Source: Alistipes putredinis DSM 17216 (lineage in GTDB: Bacteria; Bacteroidota; Bacteroidia; Bacteroidales; Rikenellaceae). Taken from it: 64,000 nucleotides of DNA. The position numbers and the translations under genes are program-made. The DNA is taken from NCBI RefSeq assembly GCF_000154465.1, contig NZ_DS499579.1, positions 248,001 through 312,000 of the forward strand. Reading direction: 5' to 3'. Positions within the stretch are counted from its first letter, which is position 1; each line of letters opens with the position of its first letter. Positions 16,514-24,709 of this stretch are shown here, one piece after another. A model generated the notes under the pieces. It saw nothing but the letters and a program-made list of their open reading frames with translations, did not search any database and was not told where the DNA came from.

Positions 16514-17068
16514 ATGGCTAAGAAATGGCGTTGTACCGTTTGTGGATATATCCACGAAAGTCCCGAGGCACCCGATCAGTGCCCGATGTGCAAAGTAGGC
16601 AAGGAGAAGTTCGTAGAGGTCGAGGAGAAGGCCGGTGGTTTGGATTTCGTGACGGAGCATAAGCTCGGCGACGGCAAAGGCGCCAGCCAGGAGTTGTGGG
16701 AAGGTTTGAACAATCACTTTATGGGCGAATGTTCCGAGGTGGGACAATACCTGGCGATGGCTCGTCAGGCGGATCGCGAGGGTTACCCCGAAATCGCCGA
16801 GGCTTTCAAGCGCTATGCCTGGGAGGAGGCCGAGCACGCTTCGAAGTTCGCCGAACTGATCGGCGACATCGTTTGGGATACCAAGACCAACCTGTTCAAA
16901 CGTATGAATGCCGAGTGCGGCGCCTGCGAGGACAAGATGCGTCTGGCGCGTCTGGCCAAGGAGCAGAACCTGGACGCCGTGCACGACACCGTACACGAGA
17001 TGGCCAAGGACGAGGCCCGTCACGGGTCTGGTTTCCAGGGTCTTTATAATCGCTATTTCAAGGCGTAA
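16514..17068 (+). CDS. rbr: rubrerythrin with N-terminal rubredoxin domain (reverse rubrerythrin)
   Basis: 184 aa. Residues 1-45 are a rubredoxin domain with iron ligands in RCTVCGYIH and QCPMCKVG. Residues ~60-184 are the ferritin-like diiron domain, with Glu/His ligands visible in GECSEVGQYLAMARQ, WEEAEHASKF and KDEARHGSGF. Classical rubrerythrin has the rubredoxin at the C-terminus; this reversed order is known from anaerobes and acts as an NADH-dependent peroxide or oxygen reductase through a redox partner. It fits an anaerobic gut lifestyle. The start MAKKWRCTVC at 16514 is preferred over an upstream in-frame codon at 16463, which lies inside the promoter. Confidence 0.93.
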   Translation: MAKKWRCTVCGYIHESPEAPDQCPMCKVGKEKFVEVEEKAGGLDFVTEHKLGDGKGASQELWEGLNNHFMGECSEVGQYLAMARQADREGYPEIAEAFKRYAWEEAEHASKFAELIGDIVWDTKTNLFKRMNAECGACEDKMRLARLAKEQNLDAVHDTVHEMAKDEARHGSGFQGLYNRYFKA

Positions 17069-17084
17069 TTTGGATGTAGTATAA

Positions 17085-17125
17085 AAGGAGAAGGGGTCGC
17101 TCGATTCGAGCGACCCCTTCTCCTT
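17085..17125. terminator. bidirectional terminator after rubrerythrin gene
   Basis: Near-perfect 20-bp arms 17085-17104 and 17106-17125 around TCGATTCGA. It lies between the convergent rbr and the 113-aa minus-strand gene. Confidence 0.85.
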
Positions 17126-17152
17126 CGGATTTTATTCTTGCGGTACTTTTTG

Positions 17153-17494
17153 TCAGAGTTTCCGCAGAAGACTTTCGAGAACGGAGCACAGGATGCTGTT
17201 CAACTTGTCGGTGATCCAGTTGTAACCCGAGCGTACGATCTGTGCCATTTCGGCGATGTTGTCGAGCTGGTCGCTGATGTATTGAACGGCAGGACGTACC
17301 GAAACCAGATAGACGATCAGGGCGATCAGGGCGAAAACACCGCCCAGAATCAACGTAGCCCAGATCATCGAGCCGGTCAGTTGTGCGAGCCAGATGACGA
17401 GGGCCCATAACAGCATCACCACGGCGATCAGGGCGGTGATTCCGAATACGACGATCGGAGTGATCAGATGCCTGCGGGGTTGGTTCTCGTTCAT
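17153..17494 (-). CDS. small membrane protein of unknown function
   Basis: 113 aa. Two hydrophobic segments (residues ~12-35 IVVFGITALIAVVMLLWALV and ~44-66 WATLILGGVFALIALIVYLV) are followed by an amphipathic C-terminal helix containing VQYISDQLDNIAEMAQIV. It resembles small holin-like or 'YqjE-like' membrane proteins that travel with YtxH proteins. The YtxH-like gene lies 31 bp upstream on the same strand. Envelope stress or membrane organisation is a guess from this pairing. Confidence 0.7.
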   Translation of the reverse strand: MNENQPRRHLITPIVVFGITALIAVVMLLWALVIWLAQLTGSMIWATLILGGVFALIALIVYLVSVRPAVQYISDQLDNIAEMAQIVRSGYNWITDKLNSILCSVLESLLRKL

Positions 17495-17525
17495 TGTCGT
17501 AGAAAGTTGGGCCGACCCGGGCGGA

Positions 17526-17717
17526 CTATTCGTCGCACTCGCTGCACTTGCCGGTTACTTCCTGGTATTTGTTGCGTGCCTTGTCGATTCCTTTGTTGGC
17601 GAGATCGCGGAGCGATTCGCGGACTTCCTGACCCGTGCGGGGCGTTACCAAGGCAGTGATAGCGGCACCCAGTACCAGACCGCCGATGAATGTTGCGATA
17701 CAAGTTGTATTTTTCAT
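17526..17717 (-). CDS. YtxH-like small membrane protein
   Basis: 63 aa. One N-terminal membrane helix (IATFIGGLVLGAAITALV) is followed by the YtxH signature TPRTGQEVRESLRDLANKG and a charged helix. The C-terminus KCSECDE contains a CxxC pair. YtxH proteins are general-stress proteins of unknown mechanism. First gene of a two-gene operon with the 113-aa membrane protein. Confidence 0.82.
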   Translation of the reverse strand: MKNTTCIATFIGGLVLGAAITALVTPRTGQEVRESLRDLANKGIDKARNKYQEVTGKCSECDE

Positions 17718-17825
17718 AATCGTGAAATTTTAGTTCATTCGAAAGAGTTGCAAATTTCGGACCGTTCTTGTGGGCTGTGAAGCGCTATTATTGGCCGTTA
17801 GGTTGGAAAATGGCGGCAGATTGGT

Positions 17826-17833
17826 TACTTTTG
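17826..17833 (+). promoter_or_regulatory. -7 box TACTTTTG of the SLOG gene
   Basis: A TTGG at 17803-17806 sits 19 nt upstream as -33 element. The box ends three bases before a GTG in frame with the SLOG domain, which sets the start choice. Confidence 0.65.
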
Positions 17834-17836
17834 GGC

Positions 17837-18328
17837 GTGGAAGCAGAAAGAAATCGTTCCGTGGCCTTTACCGGCCATCAGGATTACGACGGCAGTGCCG
17901 ACGGAATCCTGCGTGCTGCGGTGTATCGATTATGGTCGGAGGGCTTCCGCTTCTTCCTGAGCGGGATGGCCTGCGGTTTCGACTTAGCGGCCGCCGAAGC
18001 GGTCCTCGCTCTGCGCGGGGAGTGTGCGGGAATGGAGCTCGTCGCCGTCGTCCCGTTCGCCGGGCAGCCGGATAGTTTCTCCGACGCCGATAAGCGGCGT
18101 TATGCGGACGTCCTGGCAGCGGCCGATCGGACGGTGGTGCTGGCCGACAGTTACAGCCGGGGATGTTATTACCGGCGTAACGATTATCTGGTGGATCATG
18201 CCGTGCGCGTGGTCGCGTGGTACATTCGCAGAAACAGCGGCACGGGTTATACCGTGCGTCGGGCCCGGCATCAGGGGATCGAAGTCCTGAATCTCTACGA
18301 GGATAAGATGAACCCGACGCTTTTCTGA
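17837..18328 (+). CDS. SLOG (DUF1273-like) family protein
   Basis: 163 aa from GTG 17837. The early motif SVAFTGHQDYDG and the GMACGFDLAAAEAVLAL segment are the Rossmann-like nucleotide-binding core of SLOG proteins. YYRRNDYLVDHAVRVVAWY (residues ~115-133) matches the conserved RN.YMV.....LIA-type motif. SLOG proteins bind nucleotides or their derivatives and some act in defence or signalling; the role of stand-alone DUF1273 proteins is unknown. An in-frame TTG at 17768 and ATG at 17810 exist, but both lie upstream of the -7 box at 17826, so the GTG is preferred. Confidence 0.75.
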   Translation: MEAERNRSVAFTGHQDYDGSADGILRAAVYRLWSEGFRFFLSGMACGFDLAAAEAVLALRGECAGMELVAVVPFAGQPDSFSDADKRRYADVLAAADRTVVLADSYSRGCYYRRNDYLVDHAVRVVAWYIRRNSGTGYTVRRARHQGIEVLNLYEDKMNPTLF

Positions 18329-18480
18329 ACGGATTCGCTTTCCAATGCTCCGAACGGGTTGTTCTCTCTATCCGGCGGTCGGGGACGATCCTTGGACCTG
18401 CCGAAATCGGGGAAAGGCCGCGACTTCGGAGCGATCTTGTTTCGGCGGTATTCGCCGGATCTGTGGGACGTGTGTACCGT

Positions 18481-18575
18481 GCCATCCTGTTTTGTATTGT
18501 CTTATCTTATCTTATCTTATCTTATCCCGTGCCGTCCTATCCCGTTTTGTCTTGTACTGTGCTCTCCCGTGCTTT
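18481..18575. repeat. degenerate pentanucleotide tract with five perfect CTTAT copies
   Basis: CTTAT is repeated five times at 18501-18525. It is flanked on both sides by five-base units of the same pyrimidine-rich type (CCTGT, TTTGT, ATTGT before; CCCGT, GCCGT, CCTAT, TTTGT, CTTGT after). The tract fills part of the gap between the SLOG gene and uvrA. The rest of 18329-18652 holds nothing recognisable. Confidence 0.85.
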
Positions 18576-18629
18576 GAGGCGGATAGTCGTTCGAAACTTT
18601 TGTTTTCCGAAGCGCCGGGATTCTCTTTC

Positions 18630-18660
18630 TTGGCTGCGTGAAAAATAATCCCTAACTTTA
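18630..18660 (+). promoter_or_regulatory. promoter of uvrA
   Basis: TTGG at 18630-18633, 19-nt spacer, TAACTTTA at 18653-18660 (one mismatch to TAnnTTTG). The uvrA GTG follows 49 bp later. Confidence 0.55.
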
Positions 18661-18709
18661 CGCGTTTTATAATTCATCGCTGCGGCAGAGAGCCGCGCTT
18701 TTATTCGTC

Positions 18710-21529
18710 GTGGAAGAAAACAACATCAAAATACTCGGTGCGCGGGTGCATAACCTGCAAAACGTCGATCTGGAAATTCCTTGCGGGAAACTGGTCGTCA
18801 TCACAGGACTTTCGGGTTCCGGCAAGTCGTCCCTGGCTTTCGATACGATCTATGCCGAAGGGCAGCGCCGCTATATGGAGACGCTTTCGACCTATGCCCG
18901 GCAGTTCGTCGGAACGATGGAACGGCCCGACGTCGATAAGATCACGGGCCTCAGCCCTGTGGTGGCCATCGAGCAGAAGACCACCAACAAGAATCCCCGT
19001 TCGACGGTCGGTACCGTAACCGAGATCAGCGATTTCCTGCGCCTGCTCTATGCGCGGGCTTCGCGGGCTTACTCTCCGGTCACGGGCGAGGAGATGGTCC
19101 ACTATACGGACGAACAGATCGTCGAGCTGATTCTCAAAGAGTTCGACGGACGCAAGATCGCTGTGACGGCCCCGATCGTCAAGGGGCGCAAGGGTCACTA
19201 CCGGGAGTTGTTCGAAAGCCTGATCAAGAAGGGTTATCTCTATGCCCGTATCGACGGCGAGATCCGGGAGTTCACCCCCGGTATGAAGCTCGACCGGTAC
19301 AAGATCCATACGATCGACCTGGTGATCGACCGTATGGCCGTCGGGGATTCCCTGCGCGAGCGTCTGCTCACCTCGCTGTGCGAAGCGATGCGGCAGGGCA
19401 AAGGAACGATGGCCGTCTATGACTACGAAACGGGGAAGATGCGTTACTATTCGCGCCATCTGATGTGTCCTACGACGGGTGTGGCGTTCGAAGATCCGGC
19501 GCCGCACACTTTCTCCTTCAACTCTCCGAAGGGAGCCTGCCCTCATTGCAACGGTCTGGGGGAAGAGGCGGTCTTCGACCGGGAGAAGATTCTGCCCGAT
19601 CCGGCGTTGTCCCTGCGTGATGGCGGCGTGGAGCCGCTCGGCAAGTATCGCAACAACATGCTTTTCGCCATTCTCGAAATGCTGGGGCGGCGTTACGATT
19701 TCACGCTCGACGATCCGGTGGGGACGATTTCCGAGGAGGGTATGAATGCCATTCTGTACGGGGATTCCGAGCCGCTGACGATCAATCTCGCCGAGTTCTG
19801 CTCGACGGGCGGCAACAACCTGGTCTCCTGGGAAGGCGTGGCCGAATACATCGGCCGCACCGAGGACGAGGACTCCGCCCGGAGCCGCAAGTGGCGCGAG
19901 CAGTTCCTGGTTTATAAGAAATGCAGCGTCTGCGGCGGTACGCGCTTGCGGGACGAGGCGCTTCATTTCCGCATCGGGGGGCTGAACATCGCCGAAGTGT
20001 CCGCGATGTCGATCGCCCGTTTTTCGGAGTGGATCGCCGACATCGAAAAATATTTCTCGCCCAAGGAGCGGAAGATCGCCCAGGAGATCGTCAAGGAGAT
20101 CCGCGAGCGGCTCCGCTTCCTCGTCGAAGTCGGACTGGGCTATCTCTCCCTGGCCCGTTCCTCGCGTTCGCTGTCGGGCGGCGAGAGCCAGCGCATCCGC
20201 CTGGCGACCCAGATCGGCTCGAAGTTGGTGCACGTGCTTTATATTCTCGACGAGCCTTCCATCGGTCTGCACCAGCGCGACAACGAGCGGTTGATCCGCA
20301 GCCTCAAGGAGCTGCGCGATGCGGGCAATTCGGTCATCGTGGTCGAGCACGACGAGGATATGATGCGGGCGGCGGACTATATCGTCGATGTGGGACCGCT
20401 GGCCGGACGCAAGGGCGGCCGGATCGTCGCGGCCGGTTCGTTCGACGATATCCTGCATGCGAATTCCATTACGGCGGATTACCTCACCGGTCGTCGCCGG
20501 ATCGAAATTCCCGAAAAACTGCGTCCCGGCAACGGCAAGAGTCTTATTATAAGAGGAGCACGGGGCAATAACCTGAAGAATGTCGATGTCGAGTTCCCGC
20601 TCGGCAAGCTGATCTGCGTGACGGGCGTCAGCGGTTCGGGCAAATCCACGCTGGTCAATGAAACCCTGCGTCCGATCCTGAGCAAACTGCTGTACCGCTC
20701 CTACGACCAGCCTCTCGATTACGATTCGGTGGAGGGTACGGAACACATCGACAAGCTCGTGGTGGTCGATCAGGCTCCTATCGGTCGCTCGCCGCGGAGC
20801 AATCCGGCGACCTATTCGAACGTCTTTTCCGACATCCGCAAGCTGTTCGAATCGACGCCCGACGCCCAGATCCGAGGGTTCAAGGCGGGGCGCTTCTCCT
20901 TCAACGTGAAGGGCGGCCGCTGCGAGGAGTGCCGGGGTGCCGGAGTGCAGACTATCGAGATGAATTTCCTGCCCGATGTCTATGTCACCTGCAAGGCCTG
21001 CGGAGGCCACCGTTATAATCGGGAGACGCTCGAAGTCAAATACAAAGGGAAGAACATCGACGACGTGCTGAACATGACGGTCAATATGGCGGTCGAGTTT
21101 TTTGCCAACATTCCCTCGATCCATCAGAAACTCAAGGCTATTCAGGACGTGGGACTGGGTTATCTGACGCTCGGCCAGCCCTGTACGACTCTGTCGGGCG
21201 GCGAGAGCCAGCGGATCAAACTTTCGAGCGAACTCTCCAAGCGCGATACGGGTCGCACGCTTTATATTTTGGACGAACCCACGACGGGACTCCATTTCGA
21301 GGATATCCGCCAGTTGCTCGACGTATTGGCCAAACTTGTCGATCGGGGCAATACGGTGATCGTCATCGAGCACAATCTCGACGTCATCAAGGTCGCCGAC
21401 CATCTGATCGACATCGGACCCGAAGGGGGCGAGGAGGGCGGCCGGATCGTCGCTACCGGTACACCGGCCGAAGTGGCACGCTGTCCGGAGAGTTATACGG
21501 GCAGGTTTTTACAGAAATTGGGACTTTAG
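18710..21529 (+). CDS. uvrA: excinuclease ABC subunit A
   Basis: 939 aa, the normal UvrA length. Damage-recognition ATPase of nucleotide excision repair, working with UvrB and UvrC. The first Walker A (GLSGSGKSS, residues ~33-41), the second Walker A (GVSGSGKSTL, ~637-646) and two ABC signatures LSGGESQRI (~487 and ~827) are intact. The C-terminal zinc finger is formed by CEECRGAG and CKACGG around residues 737-765; an inner pair is CSVCGG near 405. The start is GTG (VEENNIKILGARVHNL), since no ATG lies upstream in a sensible position. A second uvrA lies at the right edge of the window. Confidence 0.96.
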   Translation: MEENNIKILGARVHNLQNVDLEIPCGKLVVITGLSGSGKSSLAFDTIYAEGQRRYMETLSTYARQFVGTMERPDVDKITGLSPVVAIEQKTTNKNPRSTVGTVTEISDFLRLLYARASRAYSPVTGEEMVHYTDEQIVELILKEFDGRKIAVTAPIVKGRKGHYRELFESLIKKGYLYARIDGEIREFTPGMKLDRYKIHTIDLVIDRMAVGDSLRERLLTSLCEAMRQGKGTMAVYDYETGKMRYYSRHLMCPTTGVAFEDPAPHTFSFNSPKGACPHCNGLGEEAVFDREKILPDPALSLRDGGVEPLGKYRNNMLFAILEMLGRRYDFTLDDPVGTISEEGMNAILYGDSEPLTINLAEFCSTGGNNLVSWEGVAEYIGRTEDEDSARSRKWREQFLVYKKCSVCGGTRLRDEALHFRIGGLNIAEVSAMSIARFSEWIADIEKYFSPKERKIAQEIVKEIRERLRFLVEVGLGYLSLARSSRSLSGGESQRIRLATQIGSKLVHVLYILDEPSIGLHQRDNERLIRSLKELRDAGNSVIVVEHDEDMMRAADYIVDVGPLAGRKGGRIVAAGSFDDILHANSITADYLTGRRRIEIPEKLRPGNGKSLIIRGARGNNLKNVDVEFPLGKLICVTGVSGSGKSTLVNETLRPILSKLLYRSYDQPLDYDSVEGTEHIDKLVVVDQAPIGRSPRSNPATYSNVFSDIRKLFESTPDAQIRGFKAGRFSFNVKGGRCEECRGAGVQTIEMNFLPDVYVTCKACGGHRYNRETLEVKYKGKNIDDVLNMTVNMAVEFFANIPSIHQKLKAIQDVGLGYLTLGQPCTTLSGGESQRIKLSSELSKRDTGRTLYILDEPTTGLHFEDIRQLLDVLAKLVDRGNTVIVIEHNLDVIKVADHLIDIGPEGGEEGGRIVATGTPAEVARCPESYTGRFLQKLGL

Positions 21530-21544
21530 GCAAGGATTTTGCAA

Positions 21545-21577
21545 TTTCATGATGCAAAACCTCTTTGCATTATGAAA
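21545..21577 (+). promoter_or_regulatory. hairpin over the DUF4251 start codon with overlapping 8-codon leader ORF
   Basis: Arms 21545-21558 and 21564-21577 pair over 14 bp (one G-U) with a 5-nt loop. The right arm contains the ATG at 21572. A mini-ORF at 21549-21575 (MMQNLFAL) ends in TGA overlapping that ATG as ATGA. Confidence 0.6.
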
Positions 21578-22123
21578 AAGATTTTCGCATTGGCACTCGT
21601 TGCCGTTTTTTGCCTCGCAGGTTACGGGGTAAGCGCACAGACACAGAGTAAGAACCAGAAATTGAGTCCCAAGCAGGAGAAGCGGGAGGCGCGCGAGCAG
21701 CGGCGTGCGCAGCGTCAGGCTGAATACGAACGCTATATCGATTCTCTGGTTACATCGGGCAATTTTCAGTTCATACCCAACAGTATGCGTGTTATGCCGG
21801 CCGGATCGGAGCACCTGATTACCAATCCGAATTTCGGATTGCAGTATTGGGACGGAGAATTCGATATTTTCCTGCCTTACGTCAAGGGTGCGGTGATGCC
21901 GTATTATCTGACGGTACTCAACTACACGATTTCCAATCCCGAGGAGACCCTCAAGGAGCAGAGCCCCAACGGTTGGGAGGTCACTTTCGTCACTTCGCTC
22001 TTCTCTGCGACCAGGTATGTCTTTACGCTGGATATTTATGCCAAGACCGGCGGTGCGACGCTGACCATCACCAATTCCTGGAACATTACGGTGCAGTATT
22101 CGGGTACGATCACTTCGCTGTAA
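21572..22123 (+). CDS. DUF4251 family exported protein
   Basis: 183 aa from ATG 21572. Signal peptide MKKIFALALVAVFCLAGYGVSA with cleavage before QTQ (residue ~23). A charged helix (KQEKREAREQRRAQRQAEYERYI) leads into the DUF4251 domain: NFQFIPNSMRVMPAGSEHLI, NPNFGLQYWDGEFDIFLPYV, GWEVTFVTSLFSATRYVFTLDI. The domain is a periplasmic or surface beta-sandwich of unknown function, common in Bacteroidales. It begins 42 bp after uvrA and may be co-transcribed, with its start codon in a hairpin. Terminator at 22163-22193. Confidence 0.85.
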   Translation: MKKIFALALVAVFCLAGYGVSAQTQSKNQKLSPKQEKREAREQRRAQRQAEYERYIDSLVTSGNFQFIPNSMRVMPAGSEHLITNPNFGLQYWDGEFDIFLPYVKGAVMPYYLTVLNYTISNPEETLKEQSPNGWEVTFVTSLFSATRYVFTLDIYAKTGGATLTITNSWNITVQYSGTITSL

Positions 22124-22162
22124 CGGCGGTTTTCGGATGAGTTTTCCGAAATATTCGAAAGG

Positions 22163-22193
22163 AAGGCTGTGGATTTCGATCCACGGCCTTTTT
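22163..22193 (+). terminator. intrinsic terminator after DUF4251 gene
   Basis: 12-bp stem AAGGCTGTGGAT/ATCCACGGCCTT with one G-U pair and a TTCG tetraloop, followed by T residues. Confidence 0.88.
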
Positions 22194-22237
22194 CCGTTCG
22201 TCGAAGGTGTCTTTCTTTCGAAATAGGCGAAAAATAG

Positions 22238-22389
22238 TATCTTTGCAGAAGATCGGATACGCCTCGGAAAACTGTGAGCAAGCTCCCGTTTTCTTCTCGG
22301 CTTTCGCTATCTTTGACTTCGTCTTAGATACTCCGCCTCGGCAAAATGCAAATGGATTTGCTTTTGCGTTCGGCTTATTCGTATCTTTG
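22238..22389 (+). repeat. dispersed promoter-module repeat, copy A (two modules, three -7 boxes)
   Basis: -7 boxes TATCTTTG at 22238, 22308 and 22382. The 22238-22315 module is near-identical to copy D (30289-30367, minus strand). The 22308-22389 module aligns along its full 82 bp with copies B and C. It contains GCAAATGGATTTGC at 22348-22361, 34 bp before the last box. It ends 22 bp before tag and points toward it. Confidence 0.85.
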
Positions 22390-22411
22390 TGAATCTTAAC
22401 GCGTGCATGTT

Positions 22412-22987
22412 ATGCAGGATATTATAAACGGACGCTGCGGCTGGTGCGGAACCGACGAGCTGTATGTGAAATACCACGACGAGGAGTGGGGCCGGTTGGT
22501 GACCGATGAGAGAAAACTTTTCGAGTTTCTCGTCCTGGAGAGTGCACAGGCCGGCTTGAGCTGGATCACGATCCTCCGAAAACGGGAGGGGTACCGCAAG
22601 GCCTTTTGCGATTTCGACCCCGAGCGGGTGGCTCGCATGACCGGAGAAGACGTGGAGCGGCTGATGCGGTTCGACGGTATCGTGAAAAACCGGCTGAAGA
22701 TCGAAGCGACGATCACTAATGCAAGGCTGTTCCTGGCTGTCCGGGAGGAGTTCGGCAGTTTTTACGACTACACCCTGTCGTTCTTTCCCGACGGTAAGCC
22801 GATTACCAACTCTTTCCGGTCGTTGAGCGAAATTCCGGCTTCGTCGCCTCAGTCCGATGCCATGAGCCGGGATATGAAAAAGCGGGGATTCAAGTTTTTC
22901 GGAACCACGATTTGCTATGCCCACTTGCAGGCTGCGGGGTTTATTGACGATCATCTGGCCGATTGCATTTGCCGAAAAGGTAAATAA
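22412..22987 (+). CDS. tag: DNA-3-methyladenine glycosylase I
   Basis: 191 aa from ATG 22412. Base-excision enzyme that removes 3-methyladenine from alkylated DNA. The N-terminal zinc-binding start (CGWCGTDELYVKYHDEEWG) and the core LFEFLVLESAQAGLSWITIL are diagnostic, and DPERVARMTGEDVERLM and SRDMKKRGFKFFGTTICYA follow in the usual order. The C-terminal Cys/His zinc ligands are in CYAHLQAAG and DDHLADC. A GTG nine bases upstream is in frame but gives no homologous extension. Driven by the last -7 box of repeat copy A. Confidence 0.95.
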   Translation: MQDIINGRCGWCGTDELYVKYHDEEWGRLVTDERKLFEFLVLESAQAGLSWITILRKREGYRKAFCDFDPERVARMTGEDVERLMRFDGIVKNRLKIEATITNARLFLAVREEFGSFYDYTLSFFPDGKPITNSFRSLSEIPASSPQSDAMSRDMKKRGFKFFGTTICYAHLQAAGFIDDHLADCICRKGK

Positions 22988-23125
22988 CGGTATAATTTGA
23001 AAATGAACGACTTCTGTTCCGCCTTCCGTGTCGTGCGCTGGAAATTCCGGAACCGGGATATTTCGCAGAAGCTGCGAATCTGACGGAGCGAGCGGGAGAG
23101 AGGATATTAACTTATTGAATTTACG

Positions 23126-23563
23126 ATGAAATACGCGATTATTTCGACTGAAAAAGGCGACATGAAGGCGGAGCTCTATGAGAAAGAAACGCCTGTCACG
23201 GTGGAGAATTTTGTGAATTTGGCCGGGAAGCGGTTTTATGACGGACTGACGTTCCATCGCGTCATTCCCGATTTCGTCATTCAGGGCGGCTGCCCTCGGG
23301 GTGACGGTACGGGTGGACCGGGATATACCATTCCCTGCGAAACATCCGCCGGACGACAATACCACGACCGGGGTGTGCTCTCTATGGCCCATCGGGGCAA
23401 GGATACGGGCGGCTCGCAGTTCTTTATCTGCATGAACCGTGAAAATACGCAGCATTTGGACGGCGTACATACCTGTTTCGGTCGTGTGATCGAAGGGGTG
23501 GATGTGATCGACGACATCCGTCCCGGCGATCTGATTCTCTCGATTCGGATCGTCGAGGAGTAG
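23126..23563 (+). CDS. cyclophilin-type peptidyl-prolyl cis-trans isomerase
   Basis: 145 aa, cytoplasmic (no signal peptide). The cyclophilin signatures are FHRVIPDFVIQGG (with the catalytic Arg), GGPGYTIPCE, SMAHRGKDTGGSQFFI and LDGVHTCFGRVIEGVDVID. It catalyses proline isomerisation in protein folding. The gene stands alone; the 138 bp upstream holds no clear -7 box. A strong hairpin at 23718-23750 lies between it and convergent ispF. Confidence 0.95.
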   Translation: MKYAIISTEKGDMKAELYEKETPVTVENFVNLAGKRFYDGLTFHRVIPDFVIQGGCPRGDGTGGPGYTIPCETSAGRQYHDRGVLSMAHRGKDTGGSQFFICMNRENTQHLDGVHTCFGRVIEGVDVIDDIRPGDLILSIRIVEE

Positions 23564-23926
23564 ATTTGCGAACCGCCCCGAGGCTGTTTGTCCCGACCCG
23601 CTCTGTTCCGGCCGCTTCATTGCAAGAGCCTGCCGGAAAGTCGGTATTCGCATCAACGGACCGAATCCGGCGAAGATGTTGTGGGGTCGCACCGGAGGTT
23701 CAGAAGGTCGTAACGATAATCGCCGCAGCCCAACTTGGGCTGCGGCGATTATTTCGGATCGGTCGGAAGCAGAAACTCTGCCGCCGGCCGGTGCTTCGGT
23801 ATCGGGGAATGACGCAGGTCGGGTGATTCGGCCCGCTTCCCGTAGAAATCATTTTCCCGACGACGGATTTGCAAAAGCAGCCCGGGAAAGCGTCCATGTC
23901 GGAAGCGGGGTAGTCGGGGGCTGCAT
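23564..23926. other. intergenic region between convergent genes
   Basis: No credible ORF and no RNA gene seen. It contains one large hairpin (23718-23750). Confidence 0.6.
23718..23750. terminator. hairpin between the cyclophilin gene and ispF
   Basis: AATCGCCGCAGCCCAA pairs with TTGGGCTGCGGCGATT over 16 bp. The T-runs on both sides are poor, so it may stop polymerase weakly or protect 3' ends. Confidence 0.6.
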
Positions 23927-24406
23927 CTATTCCCTGTAAATCAGGGCGACCGCCGCGACGGAAACGCCCTCTTCGCGCCCTTCGAAACCGAGCCGCTCAG
24001 TCGTGGTCGCTTTGACGGAAACCGCGTCGGTGTCGATTCCGATCGTGCGGGCGATCGTTTCGCGCATCCGGTCGATATGGGGGCGCAGTTTGGGCCGCTG
24101 CATCGAGATCGTGCAATCTACGTTGCCCACAGCGTAACCTTTCTCCCGGAGCAGTTCCACACAGCGTGCCAGCAGGAGCTTGGAGTCGGCTCCTTTGAAT
24201 TCGTCCGAGGTGTCGGGAAAGTGCAGGCCGATGTCACCCAGGGCCGCAGCACCCAACAGGGCGTCGCTGATCGCGTGCAGTACCACATCCCCGTCCGAAT
24301 GGGCGATGCAGCCTTTCGCATGCTCGATTTCTACCCCGCCGAGGATCAGGGGCAGCCCTTCGCCGAGGGCGTGTACGTCGTAGCCGTAGCCGATTCTGAA
24401 TTTCAT
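23927..24406 (-). CDS. ispF: 2-C-methyl-D-erythritol 2,4-cyclodiphosphate synthase
   Basis: 159 aa from ATG 24406. Fifth step of the MEP isoprenoid pathway. Metal ligands are in GYDVHALGEG (Asp10, His12) and the later His of IAHSDGDVVLHAISDAL. LGAAALGDIGLHFPDTD-like sequence (here FPDTSDEFKGADSK) and the C-terminal VSVKATTTERLGFEGREEG complete the signature. Two more in-frame ATGs lie just upstream (24409, 24421); 24406 gives the usual MKxRIGxGYDVH start. The gene stands alone on the minus strand. Confidence 0.96.
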   Translation of the reverse strand: MKFRIGYGYDVHALGEGLPLILGGVEIEHAKGCIAHSDGDVVLHAISDALLGAAALGDIGLHFPDTSDEFKGADSKLLLARCVELLREKGYAVGNVDCTISMQRPKLRPHIDRMRETIARTIGIDTDAVSVKATTTERLGFEGREEGVSVAAVALIYRE

Positions 24407-24635
24407 CATTCCCGAACTCATTTTGTGGTGGAACGTCCCGGATCGCACGAGGGCCTTCCTGTTCTATTCATCCGTACGTTCCGTATTGCATTAACGGAAC
24501 GTGCGGATTTTTTTACAGACCGCCGAGTTGCCCGGATATGTTGCAAAAATAGTCATAAAACCGGATTTCTCCCAAGCCGAATGCAATTCGATCCGATATG
24601 GGGCCGCGTGCCGTTTCCGAAAGGGGGGATCCCGC

Positions 24636-24666
24636 TTGACGGTTCCGGATTGTTTTCGTACTTTTG
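24636..24666 (+). promoter_or_regulatory. promoter of the DEDDh exonuclease gene
   Basis: TTG at 24636-24638, 20-nt spacer, TACTTTTG at 24659-24666, 43 bp before the ATG. Confidence 0.65.
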
Positions 24667-24709
24667 CAGATGTCGCACAGCGGATCTGTGATGATATTTT
24701 CACCGTCTT

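Noticed and set aside
18481..18575. CRISPR array
   Set aside because: Five-base units without spacers; not a CRISPR array. No other array or cas gene was found.
18701..21403. 900-aa ORF antisense to uvrA
   Set aside because: Long antisense frames are common here because of GC-rich third codon positions; it mirrors uvrA and has no sensible protein features.
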